From Thermosipho japonicus (GTDB lineage Bacteria > Thermotogota > Thermotogae > Thermotogales > Fervidobacteriaceae): DNA of 64,000 nucleotides. Position numbers and translations under genes: made by a program. The stretch's first letter is position 1. Each line of letters begins with the position of its first letter. The notes beneath the pieces are model-generated. The model made no database searches, was not told the DNA's origin, and saw nothing but the letters and a program-made list of their open reading frames with translations. Below, piece after piece: positions 37,300 through 47,925 of the stretch. Where the stretch lies: positions 248,001 to 312,000 of the forward strand of contig NZ_JACHEX010000001.1 in assembly GCF_014201655.1 (NCBI RefSeq). Reading direction: 5' to 3'.

Positions 37300-40200
37300 T
37301 TAAGTTATTTTAATTGTAAATACATAAATTAAAAACTTATATGTTCCACTTTGATAATTAACTAAATCTACAACCCAATTTGTACCATTAGAAAAATAAC
37401 TATAACGAAGACTTGCTTGATAGTTTACGTTAGAGTCAGCAATCATATAACAACCATTTGTTTTTCCGTTCAAGGCATATGCTTGTATTATTAAAAGTGG
37501 CGGATTATCAGATTCTGGTATTCCTAAGTCAATTCTTTGTACACTGGAAGGCTCAACATCAACTGTAATCAACGAATTTAATTGCATCGTTTTGAACGAA
37601 CCATCAAAAGTAATACTACCAGACGAATCTTCCAATTTTAATTTACCATTCTTAATAAGAATACCATCTTGCCCTGTCCCTAATGCATCTTCCCCAATTT
37701 TCACAATGTCCACACCGCCACTATTAACCCTTATTCGCCCTTTGTCTTCGGGAGTATTCTCTATAAAAACTTTGTTTCCAACTTGTATGCTTTTCCCAGC
37801 ATATATTTTGTTTCCTGCCAGCAAATCCCCTACAACACTACCTTCTGGTGCGTTATCCGATGTTAATGTAATATATGGAGCGAGATTTGTTTCTGTATAA
37901 CCGTCTGGTACTATTCCGTTTACAACGTCCACCAACGAATCAACCCAGTATGCTATTGTCCCTTCTGGCAGAGAATTTGCTGGCTGAACAACAAGTTTGT
38001 CTGAAGTTAAACTGCCAGCTTGTATTCTATCGGCACTTAAGTATCCAGTCGTTATCTTGCCTGCGTCCATATTTGCTATTTTTGCGTTATCAACTGCTAA
38101 ATTAGCTATTTTAGCATTTGTTATTGCACCGTCTTTAATTTTGGCTGTGCTTATTGCAGCATCGCTGATATGTGTTTCTTGTATTGCTGCGTTACCTATT
38201 TTAGCAGAAGTAATGGCTGCGTCTTTTATGTATACACTATCCATTACCAACCTTATTCGTGGTTGCTGCACTTGCATTTTTCTATTTCTACCATTATAAT
38301 TCAAAATAAATCCAACAGACATATATCGTGCATTTGATGGAAACGGCTTGCTGGTTCCAGCGCCAAACAAACCGATGTATCTTGTCCAATTTGAAGGTGG
38401 AACAACTGCTTTTGCTGGATAATACCACCAAGTACCATCCCCAGAAATATTATTACCATTTTTATCAAACAAAACAACCGCCAAATAGAATACACCATTA
38501 CTTCCACTAAGAGTTCTTGCATAACATTCTACAATATATGTATTATTAGGGTCTATTGGCACTCTGCTTGAATATGCCCACCACACTTGACCGTCGTTGT
38601 TTGTGGCAGCGTGTTTCCCGCCGACACCGTCTGATACTTCTACGACTGTTCCACCACCAGCCCACGTATGCCATCCATCAAGAGAGCCTTGCCCTTTTGC
38701 ATCTTCAAAGTTGCTATTTAAAACGAACGTGACTTGCCTTGCATAATTTTCTACGTTATCCACAGTTTCGGACAATGCATTTAATTCGTCGACAGTATCA
38801 TTTAAAGTTTGGCTTTCTAAGTCCTCATCATATACTTTGGTTGTAGTGGCACTCACAGATGAACTCCAACCACTTTTATTGCCACTCTTATCAACCGCTC
38901 TAAGCCTAAAGTAATAAGTCGTATTCGAATTCCCTGCAAAAGTATATGTTGTAGCATTCATTTTAAACGTTTTTATATTCTGTGTAAATACCGAATCGGT
39001 CGCAACTTGAACTTCATAACTATCTAAATCAGGTTCTGTGTTTTCGTTCCATTCAAGAAGTACTTTTTGGAATAGCCCTGTAGCGGTTAATCCCGTTGGG
39101 GTTGCAGGTGGCGTTGTGTCTTTTGCGCTTGTTATGCTCTGTGTTGTGGCCCAATTTGATTTCTTGCTTTCTGCATCATAAGCTCTTACTTTTACATAAA
39201 TTTTAATATTGCCTGGCACTTCAAATTTTACTAACGTATCAGAAGTAGTAATATAATTCCAGTTGATGCCATCATAACTCCAAGCAAGTTCGTATCCTAG
39301 TAAATCGCTTTCGGTGTTTGCGTTCCAGGAAGCTGTCACAAAACTTAATCCATTTTCATTTATTGTTGCAAGAGCAAGTCCTGTTGGTGTAGCTGGTGCT
39401 AAACCATCTATGTAGTCTGTTCTATTGTCTATTGTATTAACCTGTGTTTGTAAATCTTGCACATCCCCATTAACTGTTTGTATTTGTTGTTCTAAGTCTG
39501 TTATATCTTGTGGTACTTGCACATCGGAAGTAGCTTTAATGATTGTTTTGTCATCTATACTGAACACTACATCAGACCATTCAACTATGTTTATAGTTGT
39601 AGTAAATTTTCTTGCTTCAAGTGCATGCTCTATGCTGTAAACTAAGAACTTACCTGTAGAAATGCCTTTTGGTGGTAGTTGTAATTCGATAAGATTTCCT
39701 GCAAATATATCTGGATAAAATTCGTTTAACTGAAGTTCAAATTTTATATTCTTTGTGGTTTCTTCGTACACGGCATCTGCTACATTAGAGAGCATAGCTT
39801 CGGTTGAATAAAATGAAGTAAATGAACGTTCTGAATCTGGCTCCGTTGTTTGATTTGGTTTCGTTACAGTAAGTTCTGTTTTTTTCTTTATAGGTATTGC
39901 AGAAAACTTTATATGTTTTATAGTGTAATCTGATGTAGTTAAGTTTGTAATCTTTAAAACAAGCTTGTCGGGATATGCATTTAATTCATCTAATCTGATA
40001 TTTCCGTCATCACTTCCAGCAGTGAATGCAACATCAGTTCCTACTGGGGTATCGTTCAAATAGTAAGTTATATATACCGTTGTATCAGGGTCTTTTATAT
40101 ATTCGCTTGTGTATTCAAGTTCGAATGTACCTTGGGTTCCAGCCTTGATTATACTTGCATCACCTTGTAATTCGTGGTCTATAACATACTCTGGAGCTGA

Positions 40201-41022
40201 ACCTATCTCATATCCTTCAGATTGCACCTTTATTTGGTTATACTGCCTTTTGTTATTTATACTATAGTTCTTTATATTATCAGCTGTGATAGTAACCGCT
40301 GTTGCTGGCTCTGTATAGTTTTCAATTCGTGTTCTAAATGCTATTTTTCCATTTGGAGTGCATGTAAGCTTTCCGCCTGTAGCCTCTGCTATTTCCTGAA
40401 GTATCTGCCACCATGTTTTGTTATTATCTGCGATAAATACTTCCCAAGTGGTTGTAAGGGACTGTAAATCTAAATAACTAGCATCTAAACCTATCCGATT
40501 AACTAAAATATCGTTTATTATTTGGTCTGGAGTATAGCTTGTATATAACAAAGGATTTGTCGGTTTCTTTTGTGTTGTAATCCAAAGTAAGTCTTTTAGC
40601 TCAATATCCGCAGTTTTATGTTTTTCCGTTATAGCATTTGCAGGCTTCCAGCCATAGAATATAGGTACTTGTGTGTTTGTTGTGCCATTATCAACTTCAA
40701 CTAATAATTTAACTTCCCAAGTTTTGTTTAGATAATCATTATCTGGTGTCCCGTTAAGTTTCCCATTTGCAGGGTCAAAAATATCATTGTATTGTGTAGG
40801 GGTAAACGCATTATTCTCATTTTTTACAGTAATTACCGCTGAATCGATTGCAGGAGATTCAAGAAGTTCAATTCTATTGCTTGTTTGTACCTTTAATACA
40901 TAATCACTTAAGTCATACCAGTTAGTCCCATCTATCTTTGCGTAAAACAATATTTTCTTATATTTTGTAAGATGTCTTACATAAGGAATAAATTCAGAAC
41001 TTACATTTATTGGTGCGAACAC
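37300..41022 (-). CDS. Tail tip/host-specificity protein with fibronectin type III domains
   Basis: This is the largest phage protein, 1240 residues. The N-terminal half resembles a baseplate/tip component. Two adjacent fibronectin type III domains follow (about 545-735, each starting PATPTGL). A carbohydrate-binding-like segment then leads to a run of short repeats of the form AxxTAKIxxAAI / AKIANL (about 915-1000), typical of trimeric tail-fibre stalks, and a C-terminal head. It probably contacts the cell surface. It is the most downstream structural gene, after tape measure and a lectin-like protein, as expected for a receptor-binding device. Confidence 0.82.
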   Translation of the reverse strand: MFAPINVSSEFIPYVRHLTKYKKILFYAKIDGTNWYDLSDYVLKVQTSNRIELLESPAIDSAVITVKNENNAFTPTQYNDIFDPANGKLNGTPDNDYLNKTWEVKLLVEVDNGTTNTQVPIFYGWKPANAITEKHKTADIELKDLLWITTQKKPTNPLLYTSYTPDQIINDILVNRIGLDASYLDLQSLTTTWEVFIADNNKTWWQILQEIAEATGGKLTCTPNGKIAFRTRIENYTEPATAVTITADNIKNYSINNKRQYNQIKVQSEGYEIGSAPEYVIDHELQGDASIIKAGTQGTFELEYTSEYIKDPDTTVYITYYLNDTPVGTDVAFTAGSDDGNIRLDELNAYPDKLVLKITNLTTSDYTIKHIKFSAIPIKKKTELTVTKPNQTTEPDSERSFTSFYSTEAMLSNVADAVYEETTKNIKFELQLNEFYPDIFAGNLIELQLPPKGISTGKFLVYSIEHALEARKFTTTINIVEWSDVVFSIDDKTIIKATSDVQVPQDITDLEQQIQTVNGDVQDLQTQVNTIDNRTDYIDGLAPATPTGLALATINENGLSFVTASWNANTESDLLGYELAWSYDGINWNYITTSDTLVKFEVPGNIKIYVKVRAYDAESKKSNWATTQSITSAKDTTPPATPTGLTATGLFQKVLLEWNENTEPDLDSYEVQVATDSVFTQNIKTFKMNATTYTFAGNSNTTYYFRLRAVDKSGNKSGWSSSVSATTTKVYDEDLESQTLNDTVDELNALSETVDNVENYARQVTFVLNSNFEDAKGQGSLDGWHTWAGGGTVVEVSDGVGGKHAATNNDGQVWWAYSSRVPIDPNNTYIVECYARTLSGSNGVFYLAVVLFDKNGNNISGDGTWWYYPAKAVVPPSNWTRYIGLFGAGTSKPFPSNARYMSVGFILNYNGRNRKMQVQQPRIRLVMDSVYIKDAAITSAKIGNAAIQETHISDAAISTAKIKDGAITNAKIANLAVDNAKIANMDAGKITTGYLSADRIQAGSLTSDKLVVQPANSLPEGTIAYWVDSLVDVVNGIVPDGYTETNLAPYITLTSDNAPEGSVVGDLLAGNKIYAGKSIQVGNKVFIENTPEDKGRIRVNSGGVDIVKIGEDALGTGQDGILIKNGKLKLEDSSGSITFDGSFKTMQLNSLITVDVEPSSVQRIDLGIPESDNPPLLIIQAYALNGKTNGCYMIADSNVNYQASLRYSYFSNGTNWVVDLVNYQSGTYKFLIYVFTIKIT

Positions 41023-41037
41023 TTATATCACCGTCCT

Positions 41038-42207
41038 TTATACAATTGGCATTCTTGGTGGTAATGTAAATGTTTTTTTAATGTTGTAAAGCTCTTGTAT
41101 GTATGCGTCGGTCCATTTGTTCGGGTTATATGGGGCTATATGAAAATTAGCTATCATACCATTAAACCAATTCCCGGAAGGATATTCATGCCCTATTGCT
41201 AATTTATATTCAATGTCATTTTTAAAGTAAAGCCCGCTTGATAATGACGCTGAAACATCTAAAACACCATCTATATATACTTTAGCAATTTTGCTTGTAG
41301 CATCGTATGCTAAAACAACAAAATGCCAATCTAAGTCGTTGAGAAAAGACTGGTTATTTAGGTACACAAGTTTATAACTGCCCCCATCGTTTATCGCCAA
41401 TCGAATATCGTCGTTTGGGTATTTTTCAATATTGAATCCGCCACCTTCAGTGCATGAAAACAAACGAAACGATTCTGAACTTTCTACTACCTTGTTACGC
41501 TCAAAATACCCATCCACAACAAAACCTGTTTGAGAAAAGTTTTTAATGATTGTGTCATTTAATACTAACAATTTGCCATCATTCCTTGCCCCGTCAACAA
41601 AGCTGGTTGCGAAGGGCTTCTTTTCAAACTGAGGTGCTGAAATAATTGCATATTTTCCTGTACCATCACCATACCTTTCATAAAAAGCTCCAACTCTAAC
41701 TTTTGTAGAGGTTACACTAGATGCTATTGTTATAGTAATAGAAGCTCGCCAATGAGTGCCTAAATCTGTTAAAGTATACATACCATTAGCAGGAGTTTTA
41801 GATATTGTACCAGTTGATGGGTCAAAAACAAGAGTTTGATTAACACTTCCATCATTGGCTTCTATCCAGGCACGTGTAGTGCCAGCATCTTTTCTAAAAT
41901 AACAAGAAAATGTGTATTGTTGATTTTCTATAACAGATACCTGATAATATATATACTGCCAGCTATGCGCGGAATTTTCTAATTTATACTCTTCTATGCC
42001 TATAGGATTTATTGTATCATTTAATGTGACTTGCGGAGTAGAGTTTAGGCTCCACAAAGTAAAGTCTTTTGGTACTAAATTCTCCGTCCCCTCTTCCACC
42101 GCAAAACTTTTTACACCCTCAAACGGCTTGTCGTCATCACGCACGGTAACACAAAGCGAGCTGTCTTCGTTGTAGATTAAGCCGTAATTTGTTTTAACAA
42201 GTGCCAT
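41038..42207 (-). CDS. Phage structural protein with concanavalin A-like (LamG) domain
   Basis: In this 389-residue protein the C-terminal half (about 220-375) has a laminin-G/concanavalin-like jelly roll, with DLDWHFVVLAYDATSKIAKVY-type strands (given here as DWHFVVLAYD and KVYIDGVLD) and GMIANFHI. A first beta-sandwich (about 40-200, with TFSCYFRKDAG) looks like a carbohydrate-binding module. It probably lies on the tail tip and binds surface glycans. It sits 15 bases before the tip gene. The start is ATG 42207. Confidence 0.75.
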   Translation of the reverse strand: MALVKTNYGLIYNEDSSLCVTVRDDDKPFEGVKSFAVEEGTENLVPKDFTLWSLNSTPQVTLNDTINPIGIEEYKLENSAHSWQYIYYQVSVIENQQYTFSCYFRKDAGTTRAWIEANDGSVNQTLVFDPSTGTISKTPANGMYTLTDLGTHWRASITITIASSVTSTKVRVGAFYERYGDGTGKYAIISAPQFEKKPFATSFVDGARNDGKLLVLNDTIIKNFSQTGFVVDGYFERNKVVESSESFRLFSCTEGGGFNIEKYPNDDIRLAINDGGSYKLVYLNNQSFLNDLDWHFVVLAYDATSKIAKVYIDGVLDVSASLSSGLYFKNDIEYKLAIGHEYPSGNWFNGMIANFHIAPYNPNKWTDAYIQELYNIKKTFTLPPRMPIV

Positions 42208-42211
42208 ATTC

Positions 42212-42550
42212 TCACTCCTCGAGCGTTATTTCTTTTGGTAATTCGCTTTGCGCGTCCGCAAGTCGGGTTAATATTGTCATTTCAAGTTTTTTATACATTT
42301 GTTTCAATAACTCAGCAATAAACGGTTTTAACATTAAATCAAATTCTGCTTCTGAGATGTATTGGTAGTATTCATAAACAGTGCGTATTTCAGTATCTAC
42401 TGTTCCATCTTCTCTCACAACTTGTTCTTCAATTTGTTTTTCTTGTATACCATAATTAAAAGCATATGTAATCTTTACCTTGCCTTGTTTCAGGTCATCT
42501 ATTACTTTTATTATTTGAATTTCAGATGGTTTTTCCGTGCTTTGAACCAT
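42212..42550 (-). CDS. Small tail-region protein, unknown
   Basis: This 112-residue acidic protein, mostly helical in its C-terminal half, was not recognised. It has an internal segment (IRTVYEYYQYISEAEFD) followed by an amphipathic helix. It lies between tape measure and lectin-like genes just after a terminator-like hairpin, with GGAGGG before the start. It might be a tip assembly factor, by position only. Confidence 0.6.
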   Translation of the reverse strand: MVQSTEKPSEIQIIKVIDDLKQGKVKITYAFNYGIQEKQIEEQVVREDGTVDTEIRTVYEYYQYISEAEFDLMLKPFIAELLKQMYKKLEMTILTRLADAQSELPKEITLEE

Positions 42551-42557
42551 TTTATCC

Positions 42558-42588
42558 CTCCTTAGAAAAAATGGGAGCTTACGCTCCC
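42558..42588 (-). terminator. Terminator-like hairpin after the tape measure gene
   Basis: GGGAGC / GCTCCC arms (42573-42588) followed on the minus strand by ATTTTTTC sit between the tape measure stop and the ribosome site of the next gene. Confidence 0.75.
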
Positions 42589-42589
42589 G

Positions 42590-45500
42590 TTATGCAAACT
42601 TTACCTGTCCCGTGTCTATTAACTCCTGAACAGCTTCAGCTAAGAAATCGTAGAACTTGCTTTTGCTATCTAATATAAAGCTTTCATCTGCGTAGAGATT
42701 TATTATGTTATATACAGTCTCCGGACCTGAGCGTGTTACATTTGCGGTGTATTCTTGTGTTAGATTACTTGTTTCCATTGTGTTTAAATCAATATTTGGG
42801 ATTTTTTCCTGTGCCTCTTTCCAAATTTGGTCCATAGATTTTTCAGCCATCTTTTGTAAACCAAGTAATTTACCAAGCCAACTACCAGCTATCCAGTTGT
42901 AAAGTCTTACGAATCCTTCTCTTACAAGTCCAAAAATAAAGTAAATGCCTCTTGCTATTGGCACAAGTACTGTGTTATACACCCACGCAATGGATTGGGC
43001 AATTATAATTAGAAGCGGTTGAATTATTTGTAAAACAGGCATTAACAATGTGCCTAATAGGTTTCCAAGCGACATTAAAATAGTTACAAATGGTTTTAAT
43101 GCACCGTCTATTAATGGGGTAAGTACATTAAACAAGCCTTGAGCAAGTGTACCGATTGGGTCTAATAATGCTTGAACGTTTTGTAAAGTACCAACCAAAT
43201 TTAAAAAATTCTCCCCAAATTGTTGTAAAACGGCTAATCCTGTTTCTTTTAAAGTTTCCCATATTGATTTTTCTTTTTTTTCAGTTCCTGCTTTGTCTTC
43301 AGCACCCATTTGTTTAGCAATTAATTCCAATTGTTCTGCCATTTCTGGATTGCTTTCTTTTACAAGTTCTGCAATTGTTTGAACTGCATTTGCTATTGTT
43401 TTAATGTCATTTGCCACTCCACCACCAAATACATAATTCATAACTAAATCTACAAGACCGCCTTCTGCATATCCTTTCAATCTTAATTTTTCTAACATTG
43501 CAACTAATTCTGGATATCTTGAAACTATATTTGCAGGTATTACATATTCACCTTTATGTACAATTCCAGCCGGTTCATATTTGCCACCAGATCCTGTATA
43601 TCCACCTTCTGCAAATCCTGGCTCGTAATAAAGCCCCATCCATGCAAGTATTTTCATCCACCATGGGGTTGATTTATCATCCATAATTTCTTTTGCCATT
43701 TCTTCTTTCTTTACTGCAATTTCACCAGTTTTTTCAAAGCCTTTTTTAAAGAAATCAACCACATCACCAACCAGTTTTACTGTAATCTCCCAAGTTGTTT
43801 TAACAACATTTCCGAAGTATTTCATAACCTCTTTTATAAATCCCAATCCTGATATAACCCAATTCCATGTAGTAGTTATTGCATTCCAAGTAGCTTCACT
43901 TATTGGTTTTAGGACATTATTCCAAAGCCAAGTTAATCCATTCACAATCCATTCCCATGTAGTTTTAAGACCCCTCCAAATTCCTTCACCTAAGGGTTGT
44001 AAAATATTATTCCAAAGCCAGTCTAATCCATTAACAGCCCATTCCCAAGTTGTCTTTATACCTTGCCAAATTCCTTCACCAATTGGTTGTAATATGTTTT
44101 CCCATAACCAAGTAAGACCTGATACAACCCAATCCCATGCTGTTTTAATCCCAGTCCAGATCTTATCGCCAAGCCATTTCATTATCTCCCACAATTTTTC
44201 TAAACCAGTTACAGCCCAATTCCATACCGTTTTAAATCCTGATTTCATACCTTGCCAAAGCCAGCCAAAAAAACTAGTAAAGTTTCCCCAAACCTCTCCC
44301 CAGTTAACGCTTTTAATCCAATTAATTATGTTGGTAAATATTTCCACTAATCCTTGCCATAACCATTGCAAGAAATCCGCAAAGCTCTTTCCTTCGTTCT
44401 TTGATTGCCATAACTTGTATAACGCAGTCACTACACCAAGAACTGCTAATGTAAATGGATTAAGTAAGAATGTTCCTATTTGGGCAAGTTGCGTAAATAA
44501 TTTTAAAGCAAATAACACCCCAAGAATTGTCACGCCTAATCTCAGCAAAGCCCATACAACTTTGCCAACTGTTTCACGGTTTTTATCAATCCATCTGGTT
44601 AATTGAATTACACCTGCTATCATTTTTTGTAGTAAATCAACCACACCCGTTCTTATTGCATTAAAGAACGCTATGTTTAATGCTCCAATACTGGCTTTTA
44701 ATCTATCGAGTAGGTACGAAACGGATTGTGTTTGCAATTTATATGCTTCCATTAATGCTGTAGTATCGCCTTTTATGCCTTGTAATACCTCTTGATACTT
44801 TTCGTAGTTATTTACCCAAGTTAAAAGAGCCCTTGTGCCTGTTTCTGATAAATTAAGTTGTTGAAGTAATGCACGTTTTTCATCGTCTGTTAAACCTTGC
44901 ATGGTTTTTCGCAATTGTTCTACAACTTTGGTTAATCCAACAAATTGTCCGTTAGCATCATATATATCAACGCCAAGCTTCTTGAATTTATCTGCTTGTT
45001 GCATTAAATCCTGGAAAGCTCCTTCAGCTGCATTTGCTGCTTCAGATGATCTAAATCCTGCGGTTGTTAAAGCGGTATATCCTGTTAATGCTTCTTGCAA
45101 ACTAACACCTAAATTTCTTGCTGATGGTATGAGTTGTCCAAAATCTCTTGCTAATTCTTCATATGTAACTAATCCTTGTTTAACTGCTTCAAACTGCATT
45201 GCATACACTGTGGTAAGTTTATCCATACTTAATCCATAAGCATTGATGATAGAAATAGCACTTTGAAATGTAGTTGTTAAATCTGTTGCACCAGCAATTG
45301 ATGAAATTGTAGTAGCTTTTAAAACGTTTAGAGCATTATCAGCACTTACACCAGCTGAACCAAGCATATATAATGCATTATTTAACTCATCCAATGATTT
45401 TCCACTTTGAATTGAAAGTTGAGATAAAGCTTTTTGCATTGAATGAGCCTGTTCTTGTGTCATTTTCATCATTGTGCGTGCATTCTGGAAGGATTTTTCA

Positions 45501-45739
45501 ACTTTAGCGGCAAAATAAGTAGACGCACTTACTGCACCAGCTAAAGCTCCTGTAAACGCTGCTGTGTATTTTATTGCAGTATTAATTGCTGTTGAGAATT
45601 GTTGAAGTTTTTGCCTTGCGTATTCTATTTTCTTTTGAAATGAATCAAGGTTTTGTGAAATACTTTTTAATACTGGACTTGCTGAATCTGATGCTTTGAT
45701 TGTTACACTTAATGTTTCACTGGCTGGCATATATCTCAC
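42590..45739 (-). CDS. Tail tape measure protein
   Basis: This protein has about 1049 residues. The N-terminal 370 residues form a TP901-type tape-measure core ([30 protein letters not shown], split by helices). Hydrophobic segments follow, then a run of about five Trp-rich repeats of 30 residues (about 510-655), and a membrane-like stretch near 905-960. It sets tail length and helps DNA ejection. The start may be GTG 45739, which overlaps the preceding stop (GTGA), or ATG 45730, which is better spaced from AGGTAGGTGAG. It lies between the assembly chaperones and the tip module, as in long-tailed phages. Confidence 0.92.
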   Translation of the reverse strand: MRYMPASETLSVTIKASDSASPVLKSISQNLDSFQKKIEYARQKLQQFSTAINTAIKYTAAFTGALAGAVSASTYFAAKVEKSFQNARTMMKMTQEQAHSMQKALSQLSIQSGKSLDELNNALYMLGSAGVSADNALNVLKATTISSIAGATDLTTTFQSAISIINAYGLSMDKLTTVYAMQFEAVKQGLVTYEELARDFGQLIPSARNLGVSLQEALTGYTALTTAGFRSSEAANAAEGAFQDLMQQADKFKKLGVDIYDANGQFVGLTKVVEQLRKTMQGLTDDEKRALLQQLNLSETGTRALLTWVNNYEKYQEVLQGIKGDTTALMEAYKLQTQSVSYLLDRLKASIGALNIAFFNAIRTGVVDLLQKMIAGVIQLTRWIDKNRETVGKVVWALLRLGVTILGVLFALKLFTQLAQIGTFLLNPFTLAVLGVVTALYKLWQSKNEGKSFADFLQWLWQGLVEIFTNIINWIKSVNWGEVWGNFTSFFGWLWQGMKSGFKTVWNWAVTGLEKLWEIMKWLGDKIWTGIKTAWDWVVSGLTWLWENILQPIGEGIWQGIKTTWEWAVNGLDWLWNNILQPLGEGIWRGLKTTWEWIVNGLTWLWNNVLKPISEATWNAITTTWNWVISGLGFIKEVMKYFGNVVKTTWEITVKLVGDVVDFFKKGFEKTGEIAVKKEEMAKEIMDDKSTPWWMKILAWMGLYYEPGFAEGGYTGSGGKYEPAGIVHKGEYVIPANIVSRYPELVAMLEKLRLKGYAEGGLVDLVMNYVFGGGVANDIKTIANAVQTIAELVKESNPEMAEQLELIAKQMGAEDKAGTEKKEKSIWETLKETGLAVLQQFGENFLNLVGTLQNVQALLDPIGTLAQGLFNVLTPLIDGALKPFVTILMSLGNLLGTLLMPVLQIIQPLLIIIAQSIAWVYNTVLVPIARGIYFIFGLVREGFVRLYNWIAGSWLGKLLGLQKMAEKSMDQIWKEAQEKIPNIDLNTMETSNLTQEYTANVTRSGPETVYNIINLYADESFILDSKSKFYDFLAEAVQELIDTGQVKFA
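43860..44240 (-). repeat. Tandem 90-bp repeats in the tape measure gene
   Basis: The encoded protein repeats a 30-residue unit with pattern (E/D/N)W-x-V-x-G-L-x-W-L-W, a PLGEGIW-like block and G-x-K-T-x-W, in four full copies and at least one partial. The copies are well conserved in both DNA and protein. Recombination between them could change tail length by fixed steps. Confidence 0.85.
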
Positions 45740-46230
45740 CTACCTTTATTGTTATTTGCAAGTTCCTCTACAAAAGATGTTTTGAAAGCTAATAAGAAAA
45801 ACATCCAGTCTACTGGCTGATCTAAAATTCCGCCTTGTTCTGGAAGATTGATTATATTTCCCTTATGATCTGTGTATAACAATGCATATTGAAAATAATT
45901 TTGCTGTATTTCTAGAAAAATTTCTCTATCTGAAGTTCTTATTGTTTGCCCTTTTAGCATCAACGTAAGCCATCTTTTTAAAATTTGTTTATCGAGGGAT
46001 AATATTGGCTCAGCGCTTTCAAGTAATTTCCTTCTCAGTTCTTCAACTACTTTTGGATCAAGCATTCCGCATGTTTTTACATTAATTGGCACGTCTTCAC
46101 TCCACCTAATAATATGAAAAGGGAGAGCCTCAATAACTCTCCCTTTCCTTAGTAATTCAAGTCCTCTTACAGTTAGTTTTTTATATTCAATCCAGCTTCC
46201 ATCTTCAAACTCCAAAAGCATTGCTACCAC
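45736..46230 (-). CDS. Putative tail assembly chaperone, second frame
   Basis: This protein has up to 164 residues. It lies between the small chaperone-like gene and the tape measure, the usual place of the gpT-like part of the tail assembly chaperone. It starts inside the previous gene (overlap 26 bases, +1 frame). ATG 46221 with GGTGGT upstream is the likelier start than GTG 46230. It shares the pattern RWSEDVPIN with SWSESVPVN of the upstream protein, hinting at a duplicated module. Whether it is made separately or by frameshifting is unresolved. Confidence 0.6.
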   Translation of the reverse strand: MVAMLLEFEDGSWIEYKKLTVRGLELLRKGRVIEALPFHIIRWSEDVPINVKTCGMLDPKVVEELRRKLLESAEPILSLDKQILKRWLTLMLKGQTIRTSDREIFLEIQQNYFQYALLYTDHKGNIINLPEQGGILDQPVDWMFFLLAFKTSFVEELANNNKGR

Positions 46231-46570
46231 CGAGATTGTACATCTCTTGTAACTTTATCCAGATATTTAAAAGAGTAGTTGCCTCTACTTTCTTTATGTT
46301 TTCCAGATTCACAGGAACACTTTCACTCCAGGATTTTATTACTTTTGTTAAAAATTTGTATGGAACAGCATTTACTGCAGCTAAATCCAGTATTGCATTC
46401 CCATCTCTTGTTACTTCTACCTTTGAGTTTTGGAAAATAGTTACTGCTTCTTCTCTTAGTTCTGCAGTTAATTCCTTGGGTACCTCAATCCAGGTATCCG
46501 ATTCTTTGTTTACAACTTTCTTGTCCTTAATATAAAGTTTTACTGTTTCATTACTTGCAAAAAGACTCAT
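46205..46570 (-). CDS. Putative tail assembly chaperone, first frame
   Basis: This 121-residue protein is encoded directly after the major tail protein and before the tape measure, as gpG-like chaperones are. It is mixed beta then helical, with no named domain. AGGAGGGGAT precedes ATG 46570. It should bind the tape measure during tail tube assembly. The call rests on gene order. Confidence 0.6.
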   Translation of the reverse strand: MSLFASNETVKLYIKDKKVVNKESDTWIEVPKELTAELREEAVTIFQNSKVEVTRDGNAILDLAAVNAVPYKFLTKVIKSWSESVPVNLENIKKVEATTLLNIWIKLQEMYNLGGSNAFGV

Positions 46571-46582
46571 TTAATCCCCTCC

Positions 46583-47551
46583 TTAATATAATCCCGTAGT
46601 GTTGGTAAAGTCTGACACTTCAATTATGTCGCCGCTTCCAGGAATTAAAGTCGTGAAGTTTGCTTTTAGCATAATCTTTCCAGAATCAGAAATATCATGT
46701 GTCATTTCGCTAAATCTAATCCTTGGTAAGTAGATTTTCAATGTATGGGTTGCATCTTTAGCAAGTTCGATTCCTATTGCTGAGTCTGAAAAAGATTTGA
46801 ATGCTGCATATTCGTTCGTAACCGAAGAAGCATCAAAAATGATATCAATCGATCCAGAAATTTCAAGGTTTCCTGCCTCTACAGTTTTACGCTTACCTGT
46901 TCCATCGAGTCGGTAATCATCATTGTCAAGATTATTGTTTATTGTTAATTCAATACTTGAGTACAGATCAGTAACTGTAGAAAATTTATCAGTATAAAGT
47001 TTTAATTCTTTAAAATAATATGGTTCGTTATCAGGATTTATAATTGTTGTCTCCTGAGTCAAAGAACCGCTTTTTTCTTCAACCCCTACAAAATCTGCTG
47101 TTAATTTTGGAATGGCACCAACTGCTCCACTGAATTTCAATTGATTAATTTTCATACCAAGGTATTTAAAACTTTGCCCTGAATGATTAACTTCTATGCT
47201 TGCGCTTGGGAGTTCATCGAATAAGCTAATTGGAGTGATTTTAGTATATTCATCCCCAGAACTAGGAGTAGCATCTGGGTCTTCTAAAACAGCGTTACCT
47301 AATGCAAGGTAAAAGAGTATTCCGGATGTTAATGGATACATTTCAAGTTCCAGGGAACCTTCTGCTCCTTCTTTGCCTGGTGCAAGTGCTTTTATACCAC
47401 GGGAACCTAAAAAAGCTTCACTTTTTACTGCTTCAATTTTGTGATTTAATGATTCACTTGTGAAAGGTATTTTATATTTTGCTTTTGCTTCACTTCCAAA
47501 TGTATTTTCAATCCCTAGTAACACACTGGATTTTGCTCCTGTATAAGCCAT
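46583..47551 (-). CDS. Major tail tube protein
   Basis: This 322-residue beta-rich protein has features of siphophage tube proteins: an N-terminal AYTGAKSSVLLGIE, a long loop region, and regular strands ending in a TTLIPGSGDIIEVS-like C-terminus. It follows the tail terminator-like gene and precedes the chaperones, so the assignment is well supported by order. GGAGGTG lies before ATG 47551. It should polymerise into the flexible tail tube. Confidence 0.8.
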   Translation of the reverse strand: MAYTGAKSSVLLGIENTFGSEAKAKYKIPFTSESLNHKIEAVKSEAFLGSRGIKALAPGKEGAEGSLELEMYPLTSGILFYLALGNAVLEDPDATPSSGDEYTKITPISLFDELPSASIEVNHSGQSFKYLGMKINQLKFSGAVGAIPKLTADFVGVEEKSGSLTQETTIINPDNEPYYFKELKLYTDKFSTVTDLYSSIELTINNNLDNDDYRLDGTGKRKTVEAGNLEISGSIDIIFDASSVTNEYAAFKSFSDSAIGIELAKDATHTLKIYLPRIRFSEMTHDISDSGKIMLKANFTTLIPGSGDIIEVSDFTNTTGLY

Positions 47552-47565
47552 TATTTACACCTCCA

Positions 47566-47925
47566 TTACTCTTCCCATTGTATGGTAAACTGTACAAACA
47601 CAAATAATCTGTGCAGATTGTTTACATAGCTGTATTGAATTTCCTGAATCTCATAATAACTAAATGTACTTTCTAGAACGCTTTCAATATCTGCAATCTT
47701 CGTATCAGATGTTTGATATGCAGTGTCAGCTGTTCCATCAATTGAAAACATAATTGCTAATTCGCACGTCTTTCTTATCCTAGATGAGGTCAAATATTCG
47801 GGCACAACTCTATCAATAAAAATAACTGCGTTATTTGGTTTCTGAAGTGCTTTATCGTTTGTCAATGTAACATTATCAAAATATGCTTGTAATCCTGTTA
47901 TTAATGGCTGAATCTGACTAAACAT
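47566..47925 (-). CDS. Putative tail terminator/head-tail joining protein
   Basis: This 119-residue protein of alternating strands and helices resembles gpU/gp17-like tail terminators in size and position between the HK97 gp10-like protein and the tube protein. It has the shape expected for a ring former (AVIFIDRVVPEYL; LFVFVQFTIQW). Its ATG overlaps the TAG stop of the preceding gene by 8 bases. The function is inferred from order. Confidence 0.65.
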   Translation of the reverse strand: MFSQIQPLITGLQAYFDNVTLTNDKALQKPNNAVIFIDRVVPEYLTSSRIRKTCELAIMFSIDGTADTAYQTSDTKIADIESVLESTFSYYEIQEIQYSYVNNLHRLFVFVQFTIQWEE

